This document shows, piece after piece, positions 34,886 through 43,829 of a DNA stretch of 47,163 nt. The translations under genes and the position numbers were made by a program. This DNA comes from Chitinophaga pinensis (GTDB taxonomy: Bacteria; Bacteroidota; Bacteroidia; SXHM01). Position 1 is the stretch's first letter; each line of letters starts with the position of its first letter. The notes under the pieces were generated by a model. The model saw only the letters and a program-made list of their open reading frames with translations, did no database searches and had not been told where the DNA came from. The DNA lies in the NCBI GenBank assembly GCA_945870105.1, contig CAMBRL010000009.1, positions 1-47,163 of the forward strand. Direction: 5' to 3'.

Positions 34886-37786
34886 ATGCTGCAACGTTTT
34901 ATTTTACTTCTCTTTTCAGTCATTGTAACCTGCGAAACGTTCGCGCAGCATCCATATTATTACAACATAACTGACGAAGATGGCTTACCTTCCAATGAAG
35001 TGTATTCAATCGTTCAGGATAATTTTGGTTACATCTGGATTGGCTGCGATGCCGGGCTTTTCCGTTACGATGGTTTTACATTTAAGCCTTACACCAGCAG
35101 TAAGCAGAATGGGCGCAGCATCTCGTATTTGCAGTTGGATAAAAAAGGAAGAGTGTGGTGTAAAAACTTCAGCGGACAGGTTTGCCGTGTTGCAGGCGAT
35201 TCACTTTTTATCGTAACAGATTTCTCAGGTAAATCAACATCGGTGCCGCAGTTTACCCTTGATGATGATTGTAATGCTTACATCAATAATAGCAACACCA
35301 TTGAAGTTTTTAATGAACATGGCGACAGCCTTAAAACGTATTCTTTTCCTGAAAGAGAAATTAAAATTCAGGATATAACGGAACTGATTTATTATAACGA
35401 CAAACTGTTTTTCTGTCGCAGGTCTATGGGCTTTTTTACCCTTGATATAAAGTCGGAAGAGGTTAAACAGCTTGACTGCGACACGCTTTGCAGGGAGTTG
35501 TATAACAGAAATTTGTTTGTGAAAGTGAACGATGACTTATTTCTGATGGCTGAAATTCCGGGCAACCCGAACACCCATTTTGTAAGAATTACTGAAAGCA
35601 AAACGGAGTTCATTCAGTCATTTTCAATTGAAAAGGAGGGCAGCAGAATCTACATGGTTTATAACGACCGGAAGAATGAGAAATGGCTTTGCTCTTCCAA
35701 TGGAGTCAGTAGTTTTATTGATTATGCTAAACATCAATTTCTTTTAAGCGGACAAAAAGTAAGCAACATGCTTCACGACCGTGAGGGTAATTATTGGTTC
35801 ACCACCTTAGAGCATGGTTTGTTTGTTATTCCGTTTGTGGAAGTGCAGCGAATGAACAGTTCAAACTCCGGTCTTTAGGAAGATAACTTTTCTGCAATTA
35901 CATCACTTGAAAACGGCAACCTTCTTACAGGGTCATACACCGGTGAGTTATACGAGTTAAATCCGTCTGATAAAAGTACTGAGCCAGTTTATAAAGATGA
36001 GCAACAAAAATTTATTGCCGTTAAAAAAATACGGGAAACAAAATATTACCTGCTGGTATCGCGTGGCCGAATTTGCATTACCGAAAAGCAAACCGGAAAA
36101 ACAGTTTATCCTCCCTTTTCAAATTTCCGTGATTTGGATTTACTGGGCGATACCTTGTTCTTTGTTATGCCCGAAGCAGCAGGAAAAATTCACATCAACG
36201 ATTTACTGGAGAATAAAAAAACGGGTTACATACCATTGGGTAAAGCAGGTGGCAGGGCTTTAGAAGTTGATGAACAGACCGGCTCGGTTTACTTCGCTTT
36301 AAACGAAGGCACATTTATTTACAACAACGGAAAATTGGATGAACTGAAAGACCGCAGCGAAAAGATTTATACCAATTCACTTTCCTTTTCAGAAGGAATA
36401 CTTTGGATTGCCTCCGTATCCAGAGGCATTTATGGAATAAAGGGGAATAAGATTGTTAGTCATTTCACAGATAAAAATGGTTTAAGTGAAAACAACATGC
36501 GTTACATAAATGTGCATAGAGGAACAGTAGTTTTTTGCTCAACCGATTTTCTTTACAGGCTTGATTTAAAAACAAACAAGCTCTCAAAATTCAACATTAC
36601 TTCAGGTATTAACCCTAAAGACATCAATGCGATTGAAATTACCGACTCGCTTATTGTTCTGGCAACCAACAAAGGCCTGGTTTATTTTCCATTATCACTT
36701 TCTGATTTCAATTCTATAGAACCTGCTATTTCTATTTCTTCGGTAATGCATGGCGACAGCATACTTAATTTTTCTTCTTCTGTTCAGCTTCCTTATAACA
36801 ACAGCAATTTTAGAATATATTTCTCTTCTGCGGCTTTTCGCAGTCGGGGAAATTTCACGTATGAGTATCGTTTAAAAGGTCTGGATAGCGCTTGGATTTC
36901 CACGCCTGCATCCGTTAATTATGTCGTGTTTTCATCTGTTCCTCCCGGTGATTTTTTGTTTGAGGTACGTGCGGTGAATGAGAGTGGTGTTAAAAGCAGA
37001 ACGATTGCAAGCATTCGTGTTTCTGTCAGTAATCCCGTATGGCAACAATGGTGGTTTTATTTACTTGTTTCTATTTTATCGGTTGGAATAGTGGTGCTGA
37101 TTTATCAATTCCGCATTCGATACCTGACACGTAAAGCTGCTCTGCAAAACAAACTGACCGCATCGCAACTGACCGCACTGAAAGCGCAGATGAATCCGCA
37201 TTTTATGTACAATGCACTCAACTCCATTCAGGATTTGATTTTGCAGAGCGACATTAAAAATACCAATTATTATCTGAGCCGTTTCAGTTCGCTCATGCGC
37301 AAAGTATTAGATGCTTCGGGCAGCAATGAAATTACATTGAACGATGAAGTGGAAATGCTCGAACTCTATCTGGAACTGGAAAAACTGCGCTTCGGGAATG
37401 ATTTTACCTACTCTATTTCTGTTCAGAAAGAATTGGACAAAGACGAAATAAAACTGCCCTCATTAATCCTACAGTTGTTTGTTGAGAATGCAATTAAACA
37501 CGGTTTGCTTCACAAAAAAGGAGAAAAGAAGTTGTCGGTTGATTTTTCATTAAAGAACAATACATTAGTTTGCACCGTAGCGGATAACGGAGTGGGACGG
37601 GTGCGTTCAGCAGAAATTAAACAGCGTTCTGCATTAACGCATCAATCCTTTGCCACCAAAGCAACCGAGAAAAGATTAGAGTTGATTAATTCATCTCGAC
37701 AGAAAAAGATAAAATTAGAAGTGATTGATTTGATGGAAGGGGAGAAGGCATTGGGGACAAAGGTGGTGCTGGAAATTCCGTTATGA
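34886..37786 (+). pseudogene. Propeller-type sensor histidine kinase (LytS/His_kinase family) interrupted by in-frame TAG
   Basis: One continuous frame of 967 codons broken only by TAG at 35876-35878 (codon 331). Upstream part: signal peptide (FILLLFSVIVTCETFAQ) and propeller repeats (IWIGCDAGLFRYDG ... YWFTTLEHGLFVIP). Immediately after the stop, the same frame continues as EDNFSAITSLENGNLL, with more propeller repeats, a Y_Y_Y domain (YEYRLKGLDSAWIST), a membrane helix near 721-740 and the kinase: phospho-acceptor His772 in NPHFMYNALN, N-box FVENAIKHGLL and DNGVGR. A lysine codon AAG would fit at the stop. No ATG/GTG/TTG restarts the downstream part before TTG 36134. TAG ends normal genes nearby (WbqC, miaA, LytTR), so recoding is unlikely. 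Sequencing error, recent nonsense mutation or readthrough remain open. Confidence 0.85.
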
Positions 37787-37845
37787 ACTGAAATCAACTT
37801 TTCATGAAACTGTAAGCAGCTTAATAAATTGCATTATTACATTTG
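37777..37845 (+). promoter_or_regulatory. Candidate LytTR operator and promoter upstream of the response regulator
   Basis: ATGAACTGAAATCAAC at 37783-37798 followed by TTCATGAAA at 37801-37809; overlaps the kinase stop codon. The same pattern recurs at 38624-38657. A perfect -7 box TACATTTG is at 37838-37845, 29 bp after the repeat and 6 bp before ATG 37852. No -33 match is seen, as for an activator-dependent promoter. Half-site 1 lacks one base relative to the downstream copy. Confidence 0.5.
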
Positions 37846-37851
37846 TCCGCA

Positions 37852-38619
37852 ATGGAGCAAAAGATAAGAGCCATACTGATTGATGACGAAGAACGCGCAC
37901 GCAATACACTGAAAAAGTTGCTTGCCGATTTTTGTCCCGAGGTGGAAGTGGTTGCAGAAGCAGCCAATGTTCCAGACGGTGTGTTAATTATTAATAAACA
38001 GCGACCGCAATTGGTTTTTCTAGATATTGAAATGCCCGACTACAACGGTTTTGAACTGCTTAGCTTTTTTCGTGAGGTGGATTTTGAAATCATTTTTGTA
38101 ACAGCCTATAATGATTATGCTTTAAAGGCTTTTGAAGTTTCAGCTATTGACTATTTGTTGAAGCCTGTTGATATTGACAAATTGAAATTGTCCGTTGCAA
38201 AAGTTCAGCAGAAACTCAAATTCTTTGACATGCAACCGCGTCTTGATTTGCTGAAAGAGAGTTTCCGCACCGAACAGTTTAGCAAAATTGCCTTGCCTGT
38301 TGCCGATGGTTTATTATTTGTTGACGTAAACGAAATAGAATTACTGGAAGCAGATGAAGCCTACACGCATGTGTTTCTGAAAAACGGTTCTTCTGTTTTA
38401 GTAAGCAAAAAACTAAAATTCTTTGAAGAAGTTCTTTCTTCGCGCCCCTATTTTTACCGTTGCCACCGTTCGCACATTGTGAACATTAATTTTCTGAAAA
38501 AATATGGCAAAGGCGAGGGTTCGCTTTTTCTTGATAACGGCAAAACCATTTATGTTGCCCGTGAGCGCAAAGCTGAGTTTGAAGCTTTGCTGAAAGACAA
38601 TAAAATTACGGTAGGATAG
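37852..38619 (+). CDS. LytTR family DNA-binding response regulator
   Basis: 255 residues from ATG 37852; a TTG at 37843 would add three residues and overlaps the -7 box. Receiver domain: acidic pair DDEE near 11-14, phospho-acceptor Asp58 in VFLDIEMPDYNG, switch Thr84 in FVTAYNDYAL and Lys104 in LLKPVD. The LytTR DNA-binding domain covers about 145-250, with VNEIELLEADEAYTHVFLKN, the FFEEVLSSRPYFYRCHRSHIVN block and KFFxxV-type packing. It would be phosphorylated by the upstream kinase. Two direct-repeat sites resembling LytTR operators lie on either side of this gene. Confidence 0.94.
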   Translation: MEQKIRAILIDDEERARNTLKKLLADFCPEVEVVAEAANVPDGVLIINKQRPQLVFLDIEMPDYNGFELLSFFREVDFEIIFVTAYNDYALKAFEVSAIDYLLKPVDIDKLKLSVAKVQQKLKFFDMQPRLDLLKESFRTEQFSKIALPVADGLLFVDVNEIELLEADEAYTHVFLKNGSSVLVSKKLKFFEEVLSSRPYFYRCHRSHIVNINFLKKYGKGEGSLFLDNGKTIYVARERKAEFEALLKDNKITVG

Positions 38620-38623
38620 TGCT

Positions 38624-38694
38624 ACCGTTCATGAACTGAAATCAACGGTTCATGAAATCCGGGTTTCTTCTTCATTCCTTAGGTTTCATCTTTG
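38624..38694 (+). promoter_or_regulatory. Candidate LytTR operator (21-bp direct repeats) and promoter of the LamG gene
   Basis: GTTCATGAA occurs at 38627-38635 and 38648-38656, start to start exactly 21 bp. Extended half-sites ACCGTTCAT (38624) and ACGGTTCAT (38645) fit 9 of 9 and 8 of 9 positions of the LytTR consensus [TA][AC][CA]GTTN[AG][TG] with a 12-bp spacer. Downstream: TTTC at 38664, 19 bp, then CATCTTTG at 38687-38694, each one base from the Bacteroidota consensus. Confidence 0.55.
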
Positions 38695-38721
38695 CGTGAA
38701 ACCCACAAAAAACTAAAAAAC

Positions 38722-40872
38722 ATGAAGAAAATTTACTCAACATTTTTATCTCTTTTAGCGTTTACAAGCGCAATGGCTCAAGTACCTGTGCCAACCACCG
38801 GACTTGTCTCGGAATACACTTTTACAGGAAATGCCAATGACGCAGTTGGCTCAGTAAACGGAAGCGTTACGGGCGGAACGTTAGTAGCTGATCGTTTTGG
38901 CAACGCAAGTTCGGCTTACAATCTTGCATCAGGCCAGTTTATAGGCCTGGGCGATAATTTTGATAATATCACCACCGGAAGCAATGCCACTTTTTCGTTT
39001 TCATTTTGGGTAAAATTTGGTAACGTTAATTCAGCTCACCACAGCATTATCAGCAAAGCATCTTTTGAAACATTATGCACCACAGCAGGTCGCCAGTTTA
39101 CAATCAGACTTAACGATGCCAATAAACTGGAGTTGACTGGTTATGGTTCTATTGCAGCAGGTAATTATGTTACCTATCAAACAGCTTCAACACTTACTGC
39201 GGGCCAATGGTATCATGTTGTAATGGGCGTAGATATGGCACCTCTTTCAGGTGGAAATATAGCAGGAGGATTAAAGGTTTACATTAATAATACACTTCAA
39301 ACCATGTCTCAAGCTACACTTGTTGGCGGTGGTTTAGGATCGGGAATGGGCAACGGAATTGCACACATGGGAATAGGTGCATTTTTGGGAACTACAGGAG
39401 CTGTGTGTACAACAACACAATACCTGGAAGGTGCTTTTGATGATTTTCGTATCTATAACCGCGTGTTAACTGCGCAAGATGCGAATGACCTTTATTATGA
39501 AAATATTCTGCAGGGCGGTTTGGTATCGCGTTATAGCTTTGATGCAGGCGATGCTACAGATGATGAAGGAGACAATGACGGAACTGTAGTTGGCGCATTT
39601 TTAACAACTGACCGTTTTGGAAATCCAAATCAGGCTTATGCTTTTGAGGGAGATGAATACATTAACTGCGGAAATAATTCATCATGGAATTTGTTACTCA
39701 GCCCGGGCATTACTGTATCGGCATGGGTTAATACCGGTGCAAGTTTTAATGCTTCGCTCGGTTCTATTTTAACGCGTTGGGGAGGTATTTCAAGCGGTGA
39801 TGAATATGCCTTCTTCCTTGCTAATTCTACCGGAAGACCAACTATGGCAATTAATACACCATCTGTTAACAGTATTGCTGCAACTACTAATATTAATGAT
39901 CAGCAATGGCACCAAGTGGTGTTTACATTTGATAAAGCAACGGGTGTTCACAAAATGTATATTGATGGAGTACAGGTTTATACCAACACCATAGCAGGCG
40001 GAATTGCAACCATTTCAGTTCCCCAAAATGTGCTAATTGGAGCGCAGTGGAGCAATGGAACACCTTCTCGTCTTTTCCAGGGAAGTCTTGACGACATCGG
40101 TATTTATGCCGAAGCATTGAGTGCACAGGATGTAACCACCCTTTATACTACAGAGTCGTCACAAGGCTGTGTTGCACCCACCATTACTGTTAATCTGCCA
40201 TCAAGCACTTCGTTTTGTCCAGCAGACGGTTCGGTTACTTTATCGGTTACCGCAACAGGCGATAACCTTACTTATCAATGGCAGAAATACATTGGTAATG
40301 CATGGGTTGATATTGACGGTGAAACTAATTCAACATTTGCCGCTACCACAGGCGGTTCTTACCAAGTAGTGGTTTCGGGTTGCTCTACTGATGTTCCTTC
40401 TTCAACATGTTATGTTAATGCTATTCCTGAAATGGATGGTTACCAGATTTTTTGGAGTGGAACTGAATTCAGTATTCCTGATACATTTACAACTTACCAA
40501 TGGTGGTTTGGAGCCAATTCTATTCCGGGCGCAGAAAGCTATTACTACACACCACTGGCTGACGGACCTTATACCGTATATTTCAGTTACGGTGCTTGTG
40601 ATTATGTTTCGGCAGTTTATAACCATTCAACGGTTGGCATTGCAGAAGAAAGTTCTTCACGTTTCTGGGTTTTCCCAAATCCCACTAACGGAAACATAAG
40701 CATTGAAACACAAGAAGCAGGAAATTTTGTGTTGAGCAATATAGTTGGTGAAGCCTTGTACGCACAACAAATACAAAACAAAGCGGTGATTGATATGGAA
40801 GGATTTGCAGCAGGAATTTATTTCCTCACCGAAGTGAATTCAGGCAAAACGGTTAAGGTTATTAAAGAATAA
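38722..40872 (+). CDS. Secreted LamG/Ig-like protein with T9SS type A sorting domain
   Basis: 716 residues from ATG 38722; the frame extends upstream to 38692 but the Lys-rich signal MKKIYSTFLSLLAFTSAMAQ marks the start. Two concanavalin-like LamG domains: about 25-250 (GLVSEYTFTGNANDAVG ... FDDFRIYNRVLTAQD) and 265-475 (GLVSRYSFDAGDATDDEG ... LDDIGIYAEALSAQD). An Ig/PKD-like module with cysteine pairs follows (SFCPADGSVTLSVTATGDNL), then the T9SS tail (RFWVFPNPTNGN ... GIYFLTEVNSGKTVKVIKE). Expected on the cell surface or released, binding glycans or acting as an adhesin. A LytTR operator-like site in its promoter implies control by the regulator just upstream. Confidence 0.92.
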   Translation: MKKIYSTFLSLLAFTSAMAQVPVPTTGLVSEYTFTGNANDAVGSVNGSVTGGTLVADRFGNASSAYNLASGQFIGLGDNFDNITTGSNATFSFSFWVKFGNVNSAHHSIISKASFETLCTTAGRQFTIRLNDANKLELTGYGSIAAGNYVTYQTASTLTAGQWYHVVMGVDMAPLSGGNIAGGLKVYINNTLQTMSQATLVGGGLGSGMGNGIAHMGIGAFLGTTGAVCTTTQYLEGAFDDFRIYNRVLTAQDANDLYYENILQGGLVSRYSFDAGDATDDEGDNDGTVVGAFLTTDRFGNPNQAYAFEGDEYINCGNNSSWNLLLSPGITVSAWVNTGASFNASLGSILTRWGGISSGDEYAFFLANSTGRPTMAINTPSVNSIAATTNINDQQWHQVVFTFDKATGVHKMYIDGVQVYTNTIAGGIATISVPQNVLIGAQWSNGTPSRLFQGSLDDIGIYAEALSAQDVTTLYTTESSQGCVAPTITVNLPSSTSFCPADGSVTLSVTATGDNLTYQWQKYIGNAWVDIDGETNSTFAATTGGSYQVVVSGCSTDVPSSTCYVNAIPEMDGYQIFWSGTEFSIPDTFTTYQWWFGANSIPGAESYYYTPLADGPYTVYFSYGACDYVSAVYNHSTVGIAEESSSRFWVFPNPTNGNISIETQEAGNFVLSNIVGEALYAQQIQNKAVIDMEGFAAGIYFLTEVNSGKTVKVIKE

Positions 40873-40882
40873 ATAATGTGGG

Positions 40883-40942
40883 GGTTCTGATTGTGGCAGA
40901 ACCTTTTATAAAGAGCCGTTTCCGAAAGGAGCGGCTTTTTTT
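40883..40942 (+). terminator. Two consecutive terminator-like hairpins after the LamG gene
   Basis: First stem GGTTCTG (40883-40889) pairs with CAGAACC (40897-40903), followed by TTTTATA. Second stem AGCCG (40914-40918) pairs with CGGCT (40932-40936), with an inner CC-GAAA-GG, followed by a run of T to 40942. The second has the shape of an intrinsic terminator. Confidence 0.8.
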
Positions 40943-40973
40943 ATTGAGCAATCATAGATTTGTGTTTAAAAAT

Positions 40974-40981
40974 TATCTTTG
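40974..40981 (+). promoter_or_regulatory. -7 promoter box for the ACP/KAS III operon
   Basis: TATCTTTG matches TAnnTTTG exactly and lies 14 bp before ATG 40996, downstream of the terminator. No good -33 element was found at the expected 19-21 bp. Consistent with a separate transcription unit. Confidence 0.45.
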
Positions 40982-40995
40982 CTTTTTTACCGCAA

Positions 40996-41241
40996 ATGCT
41001 ACTCGAAGATTTTATAAAAATGTTTGAAGCCGAACTGGCTGACATAATACCCGGCACATTACTGCCCGAAACTGTTTATAAACAATTGGATGCATGGAAT
41101 TCTATGCAGGCATTGATTTTAATTGCCATGGTTGATGCTGATTATGGAGTAACGCTTACCGCTGAAAACCTGCATGATTGCGTAACCGTATCTGATTTAT
41201 TTTCCGTTGTTCAGAATAAAAAGACTTTACTTAATTCATAA
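40996..41241 (+). CDS. Acyl carrier protein-like protein
   Basis: 81 residues from ATG 40996 (MLLEDFIKMFEAELAD); a longer reading from 40960 overlaps the promoter and is unlikely. Helical ACP pattern with the phosphopantetheine attachment site at Ser36 in LDAWNSMQALILIAMVD, where Asn-Ser-Met replaces the usual Asp-Ser-Leu. Acidic overall, as expected. The neighbouring KAS III-type synthase makes a dedicated acyl-carrying role likely, separate from the housekeeping fatty-acid ACP. Confidence 0.85.
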   Translation: MLLEDFIKMFEAELADIIPGTLLPETVYKQLDAWNSMQALILIAMVDADYGVTLTAENLHDCVTVSDLFSVVQNKKTLLNS

Positions 41242-41257
41242 CCCCAAAATCTGATTT

Positions 41258-42307
41258 GTGTTTACTGTTTCAGGCATAAAACTAAGCGGACTTGCTCTAA
41301 GTGTGCCGAAACAAAAGGTTTCTAATAACGACTATCCTTTTGCTACCATCAAGGAGAAGGAATTATTTATTAAAACCACAGGAATACAAAATCGCAGAAT
41401 AGCACCTGAAGGGTTAACCGCATCTGACCTTTGTTTTGTAGCGGCAGAAAAACTGCTGCACGAAACGCAATGCGTTAAATCTGAAATAGGTGTTTTGCTT
41501 TTTATTACCCAAACACCCGATTGGATAATTCCGCCAACAGCAATAAGCTTGCAGCACCGGCTAGGATTATCAAAGTCCTGCATAGCGCTTGATATTAATT
41601 TAGGTTGCTCTGGCTATGTTTACGGACTTTCAGTTATCTCATCCTTACTAAAAACCACTGGCGCAAAAAAAGGATTATTGCTTGTTGGTGATGTTTCTTC
41701 TTCCGTTGTTTCAGAAAAAGATAAAAGCACTTCGCCCATTTTTTCCGATGCCGGCAGCGCAACGGTTCTTGAAGTTTGCGATGATGATACTAAAATTCAT
41801 TTCAGCCTGCATAATGATGGAGAAGGTTATGATGCCATTATTATTCCTGATGGTGGAATGAAAAGCAGGTTTTCTCCTGCCTCAGTTGAATTTCAAAAAA
41901 TCTCAGAAGGTATTGAGCGCAACAAAACACATTTAATAATGAATGGCGTGGATGTATTCAACTTTTCATTACGAGAAGTTGCTCCCGATGTAAAGCAGCT
42001 ACTTCCCTATTGCGGAAAAGACACTAAGGATGTTGATTATTTTGTTTTTCATCAGGCTAATTTGTTGATGAATGAAGCTATCCGAAAGAAGCTTGCTATA
42101 GAACCTGAAAAGGTTCCGTATTCATTGAAAGATTTTGGCAATACAAGTTCGGCTTCTATCCCAACTACGCTGGTAACCCAACTGCGTGAGCAACTTACAA
42201 ACGAAAAATTATCTTTGCTGCTTTCAGGTTTTGGTGTGGGACTTTCATGGGGAACTGCCATCCTGGAGACAGACAAAATAGCCTGCCTTCCGTTAATAGA
42301 AATCTAA
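41258..42307 (+). CDS. 3-oxoacyl-ACP synthase III family protein (KAS III/FabH-like)
   Basis: 349 residues from GTG 41258. Thiolase fold with the full KAS III triad: Cys117 in LGCSGYVYGL, His265 in VFHQANLL and Asn295 in FGNTSSASIPTTL. Other family blocks are TTGIQNRRIA, FITQTPDWIIPPTAISLQHRLG and SDAGSATVLE. KAS III enzymes condense acyl-CoA with malonyl-ACP or, in specialised clusters, transfer acyl groups between carriers and other acceptors. Placement between a dedicated ACP and a glycosyltransferase, with no other fatty-acid genes, favours a specialised acyl-transfer or acyl-sugar role over housekeeping FabH. Confidence 0.92.
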   Translation: MFTVSGIKLSGLALSVPKQKVSNNDYPFATIKEKELFIKTTGIQNRRIAPEGLTASDLCFVAAEKLLHETQCVKSEIGVLLFITQTPDWIIPPTAISLQHRLGLSKSCIALDINLGCSGYVYGLSVISSLLKTTGAKKGLLLVGDVSSSVVSEKDKSTSPIFSDAGSATVLEVCDDDTKIHFSLHNDGEGYDAIIIPDGGMKSRFSPASVEFQKISEGIERNKTHLIMNGVDVFNFSLREVAPDVKQLLPYCGKDTKDVDYFVFHQANLLMNEAIRKKLAIEPEKVPYSLKDFGNTSSASIPTTLVTQLREQLTNEKLSLLLSGFGVGLSWGTAILETDKIACLPLIEI

Positions 42308-43228
42308 ATGGATAAGAAAGATTTTTCAATAGTTGTTCCGGTTTATTACAGCGAGAAAACGTTGGCAGAACTTTATCTGCGCATCGAAAAATATTTTACA
42401 AAAAAGCAAAAGTCATTCGAAGTTATTTTTGTTGATGATGGCAGCGCAGACAAGAGTTGGGAAGTGCTTTTAACGTTAAAGAAGAAAAATCCACAAACTG
42501 TTACTGCCGTAAAACTCACACAAAATTACGGTCAGCACAATGCACTTTTTTGCGGACTAACTTTTGTAAAAGGGGAGTGGGTAATAACTATTGACGATGA
42601 CTTGCAAACCCCACCTGAAGAAATTGAAAAGCTTTTGCTTACACAGGAAAATACAGGAGCAGAGCTGGTTTACGGTTACTACGAGAAAAAAGAACATTCG
42701 TTGATTCGCAATGCAGGAAGCTGGTTTGTTGGCAAAATCTTTAAAAATTTTGCCAATATGTCCGGCAAAGGCTCTTCATTTAAACTCATTAGCTCCTCTG
42801 TTACTGAAAAAGTTATCTCCCGTAACTACCGCATGTTTTTTCTGGACGAAATTCTTGCCTGGCATACCGATAACATTGAGCATGTTGTGGTGGAGCACTT
42901 GCCGCGCAAAGAAGGACAATCAGGCTACACGCTGTTTAAATTATTTAAAATAACGCTGAAATTAGTGGTGGGTTATACCGCGTTTCCATTGAAAATAATT
43001 TCATGGTTTGGTTTATTGTCTGCACTTATTTGTCTTGGTTTTGTGAGTTATTTCATCTACATGAAATATAATTACGGAGCTGAGCTGGGTTTTACTACGC
43101 TGATTGTTTCCATTTTTTTCTCAACCGGTTTAATTCTCTTTAGCCTTGGAATAATTGGCGAGTATATACGCAGGCTTTATATTGGTGAAACAGGAAAACC
43201 ATCTTATACCGTGAAAACCGTTCTCTGA
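42308..43228 (+). CDS. Glycosyltransferase family 2, polyprenyl-phosphate type (GtrB/ArnC-like)
   Basis: 306 residues, starting at the base after the KAS III stop. GT-A domain: FSIVVPVYYSEKTLAELY (6-23), IFVDDGSADKSWEVL, NYGQHNALFCGL and ITIDDDLQTPPEEIEKLL. Two C-terminal membrane helices (LKIISWFGLLSALICLGFVS and FTTLIVSIFFSTGLILFSLG) and the ending IIGEYIRRLYIGETGKPSY are characteristic of enzymes that load sugars on undecaprenyl phosphate. Different from the GT2 at 30940, which lacks the two-helix tail. The product would be a lipid-linked sugar on the cytoplasmic face. Confidence 0.92.
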   Translation: MDKKDFSIVVPVYYSEKTLAELYLRIEKYFTKKQKSFEVIFVDDGSADKSWEVLLTLKKKNPQTVTAVKLTQNYGQHNALFCGLTFVKGEWVITIDDDLQTPPEEIEKLLLTQENTGAELVYGYYEKKEHSLIRNAGSWFVGKIFKNFANMSGKGSSFKLISSSVTEKVISRNYRMFFLDEILAWHTDNIEHVVVEHLPRKEGQSGYTLFKLFKITLKLVVGYTAFPLKIISWFGLLSALICLGFVSYFIYMKYNYGAELGFTTLIVSIFFSTGLILFSLGIIGEYIRRLYIGETGKPSYTVKTVL

Positions 43229-43824
43229 TGATTATCCGCAATTTCGGAATTACACTATCGCAACTTACGCTTGAAGATATTGAATTGGTTCGCTATTGGC
43301 GTAATTCAAAAGAAATAAGCAGTGTTATGGAATATCAGAAATTCATAACAGAAGAAGAACAGAAAAAATGGTATAATTCATTAAACCCGCTTTCTGATTT
43401 TTATTTTCTCATTAATTACAAGGGCGTAAAAGTCGGTTTAATTCATACCTCCAATATTAGCTGGAAAGACAAGACAGCCGATGCCGGTTTGTTTATATGG
43501 GATAAAGATTACCTTGGAACTCATATTCCTGTTCTTGCTTCGCTTGCGATGTTAGAGTGTTTCTTTGAAAACTTTCGCTTACAGGACTATTTTGCAAAGG
43601 TTAGTCGCGAAAATTCAGTTGCAGTTCGCTACAATCTTACGTTAGGGTTTCGTTTGCATGAAACATCAAACGACAGCAGTTTTGACATTTACGTGCTTGA
43701 AAAGGAGAATTATTTAAAAGCTTCTGAAAAACTTAAACGGTTTGCTGCAACTATTTCTAATGAAAAGCCACAGTTGCAAATACTGCCTGAATTATTGAAT
43801 GAACTGCAAAAGTTAATGAGCTGA
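43228..43824 (+). CDS. GNAT family N-acyltransferase
   Basis: 198 residues; its ATG overlaps the GT2 stop (TGATG). GNAT pattern of the RimJ/PseH shape: LTLEDIELVRYWRNSKEISSV (15-35), FLINYKGVKVGLIH, ADAGLFIWDKDYLG and a late ARYN-like VSRENSVAVRYNLTLGFRLHE. These enzymes transfer acyl groups from a thioester to an amine, and the PseH type acetylates an amino sugar. An amino-sugar acceptor fits the operon. Acyl donor could be CoA or the local ACP; not determined. Convergent with mqnE, 5 bp apart. Confidence 0.85.
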   Translation: MIIRNFGITLSQLTLEDIELVRYWRNSKEISSVMEYQKFITEEEQKKWYNSLNPLSDFYFLINYKGVKVGLIHTSNISWKDKTADAGLFIWDKDYLGTHIPVLASLAMLECFFENFRLQDYFAKVSRENSVAVRYNLTLGFRLHETSNDSSFDIYVLEKENYLKASEKLKRFAATISNEKPQLQILPELLNELQKLMS

Positions 43825-43829
43825 TATTA

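Noticed and set aside
34886-37786. Frameshift, or two separate genes, in the sensor kinase
   Set aside because: Both parts are in the same frame (start difference 1248 bp, divisible by 3), and homology-like propeller sequence continues right after TAG; it is a nonsense codon, not a frameshift.
34886-37786. Genome-wide TAG recoding
   Set aside because: TAG is the natural stop of WbqC (20817), miaA (26365) and the LytTR regulator (38617).
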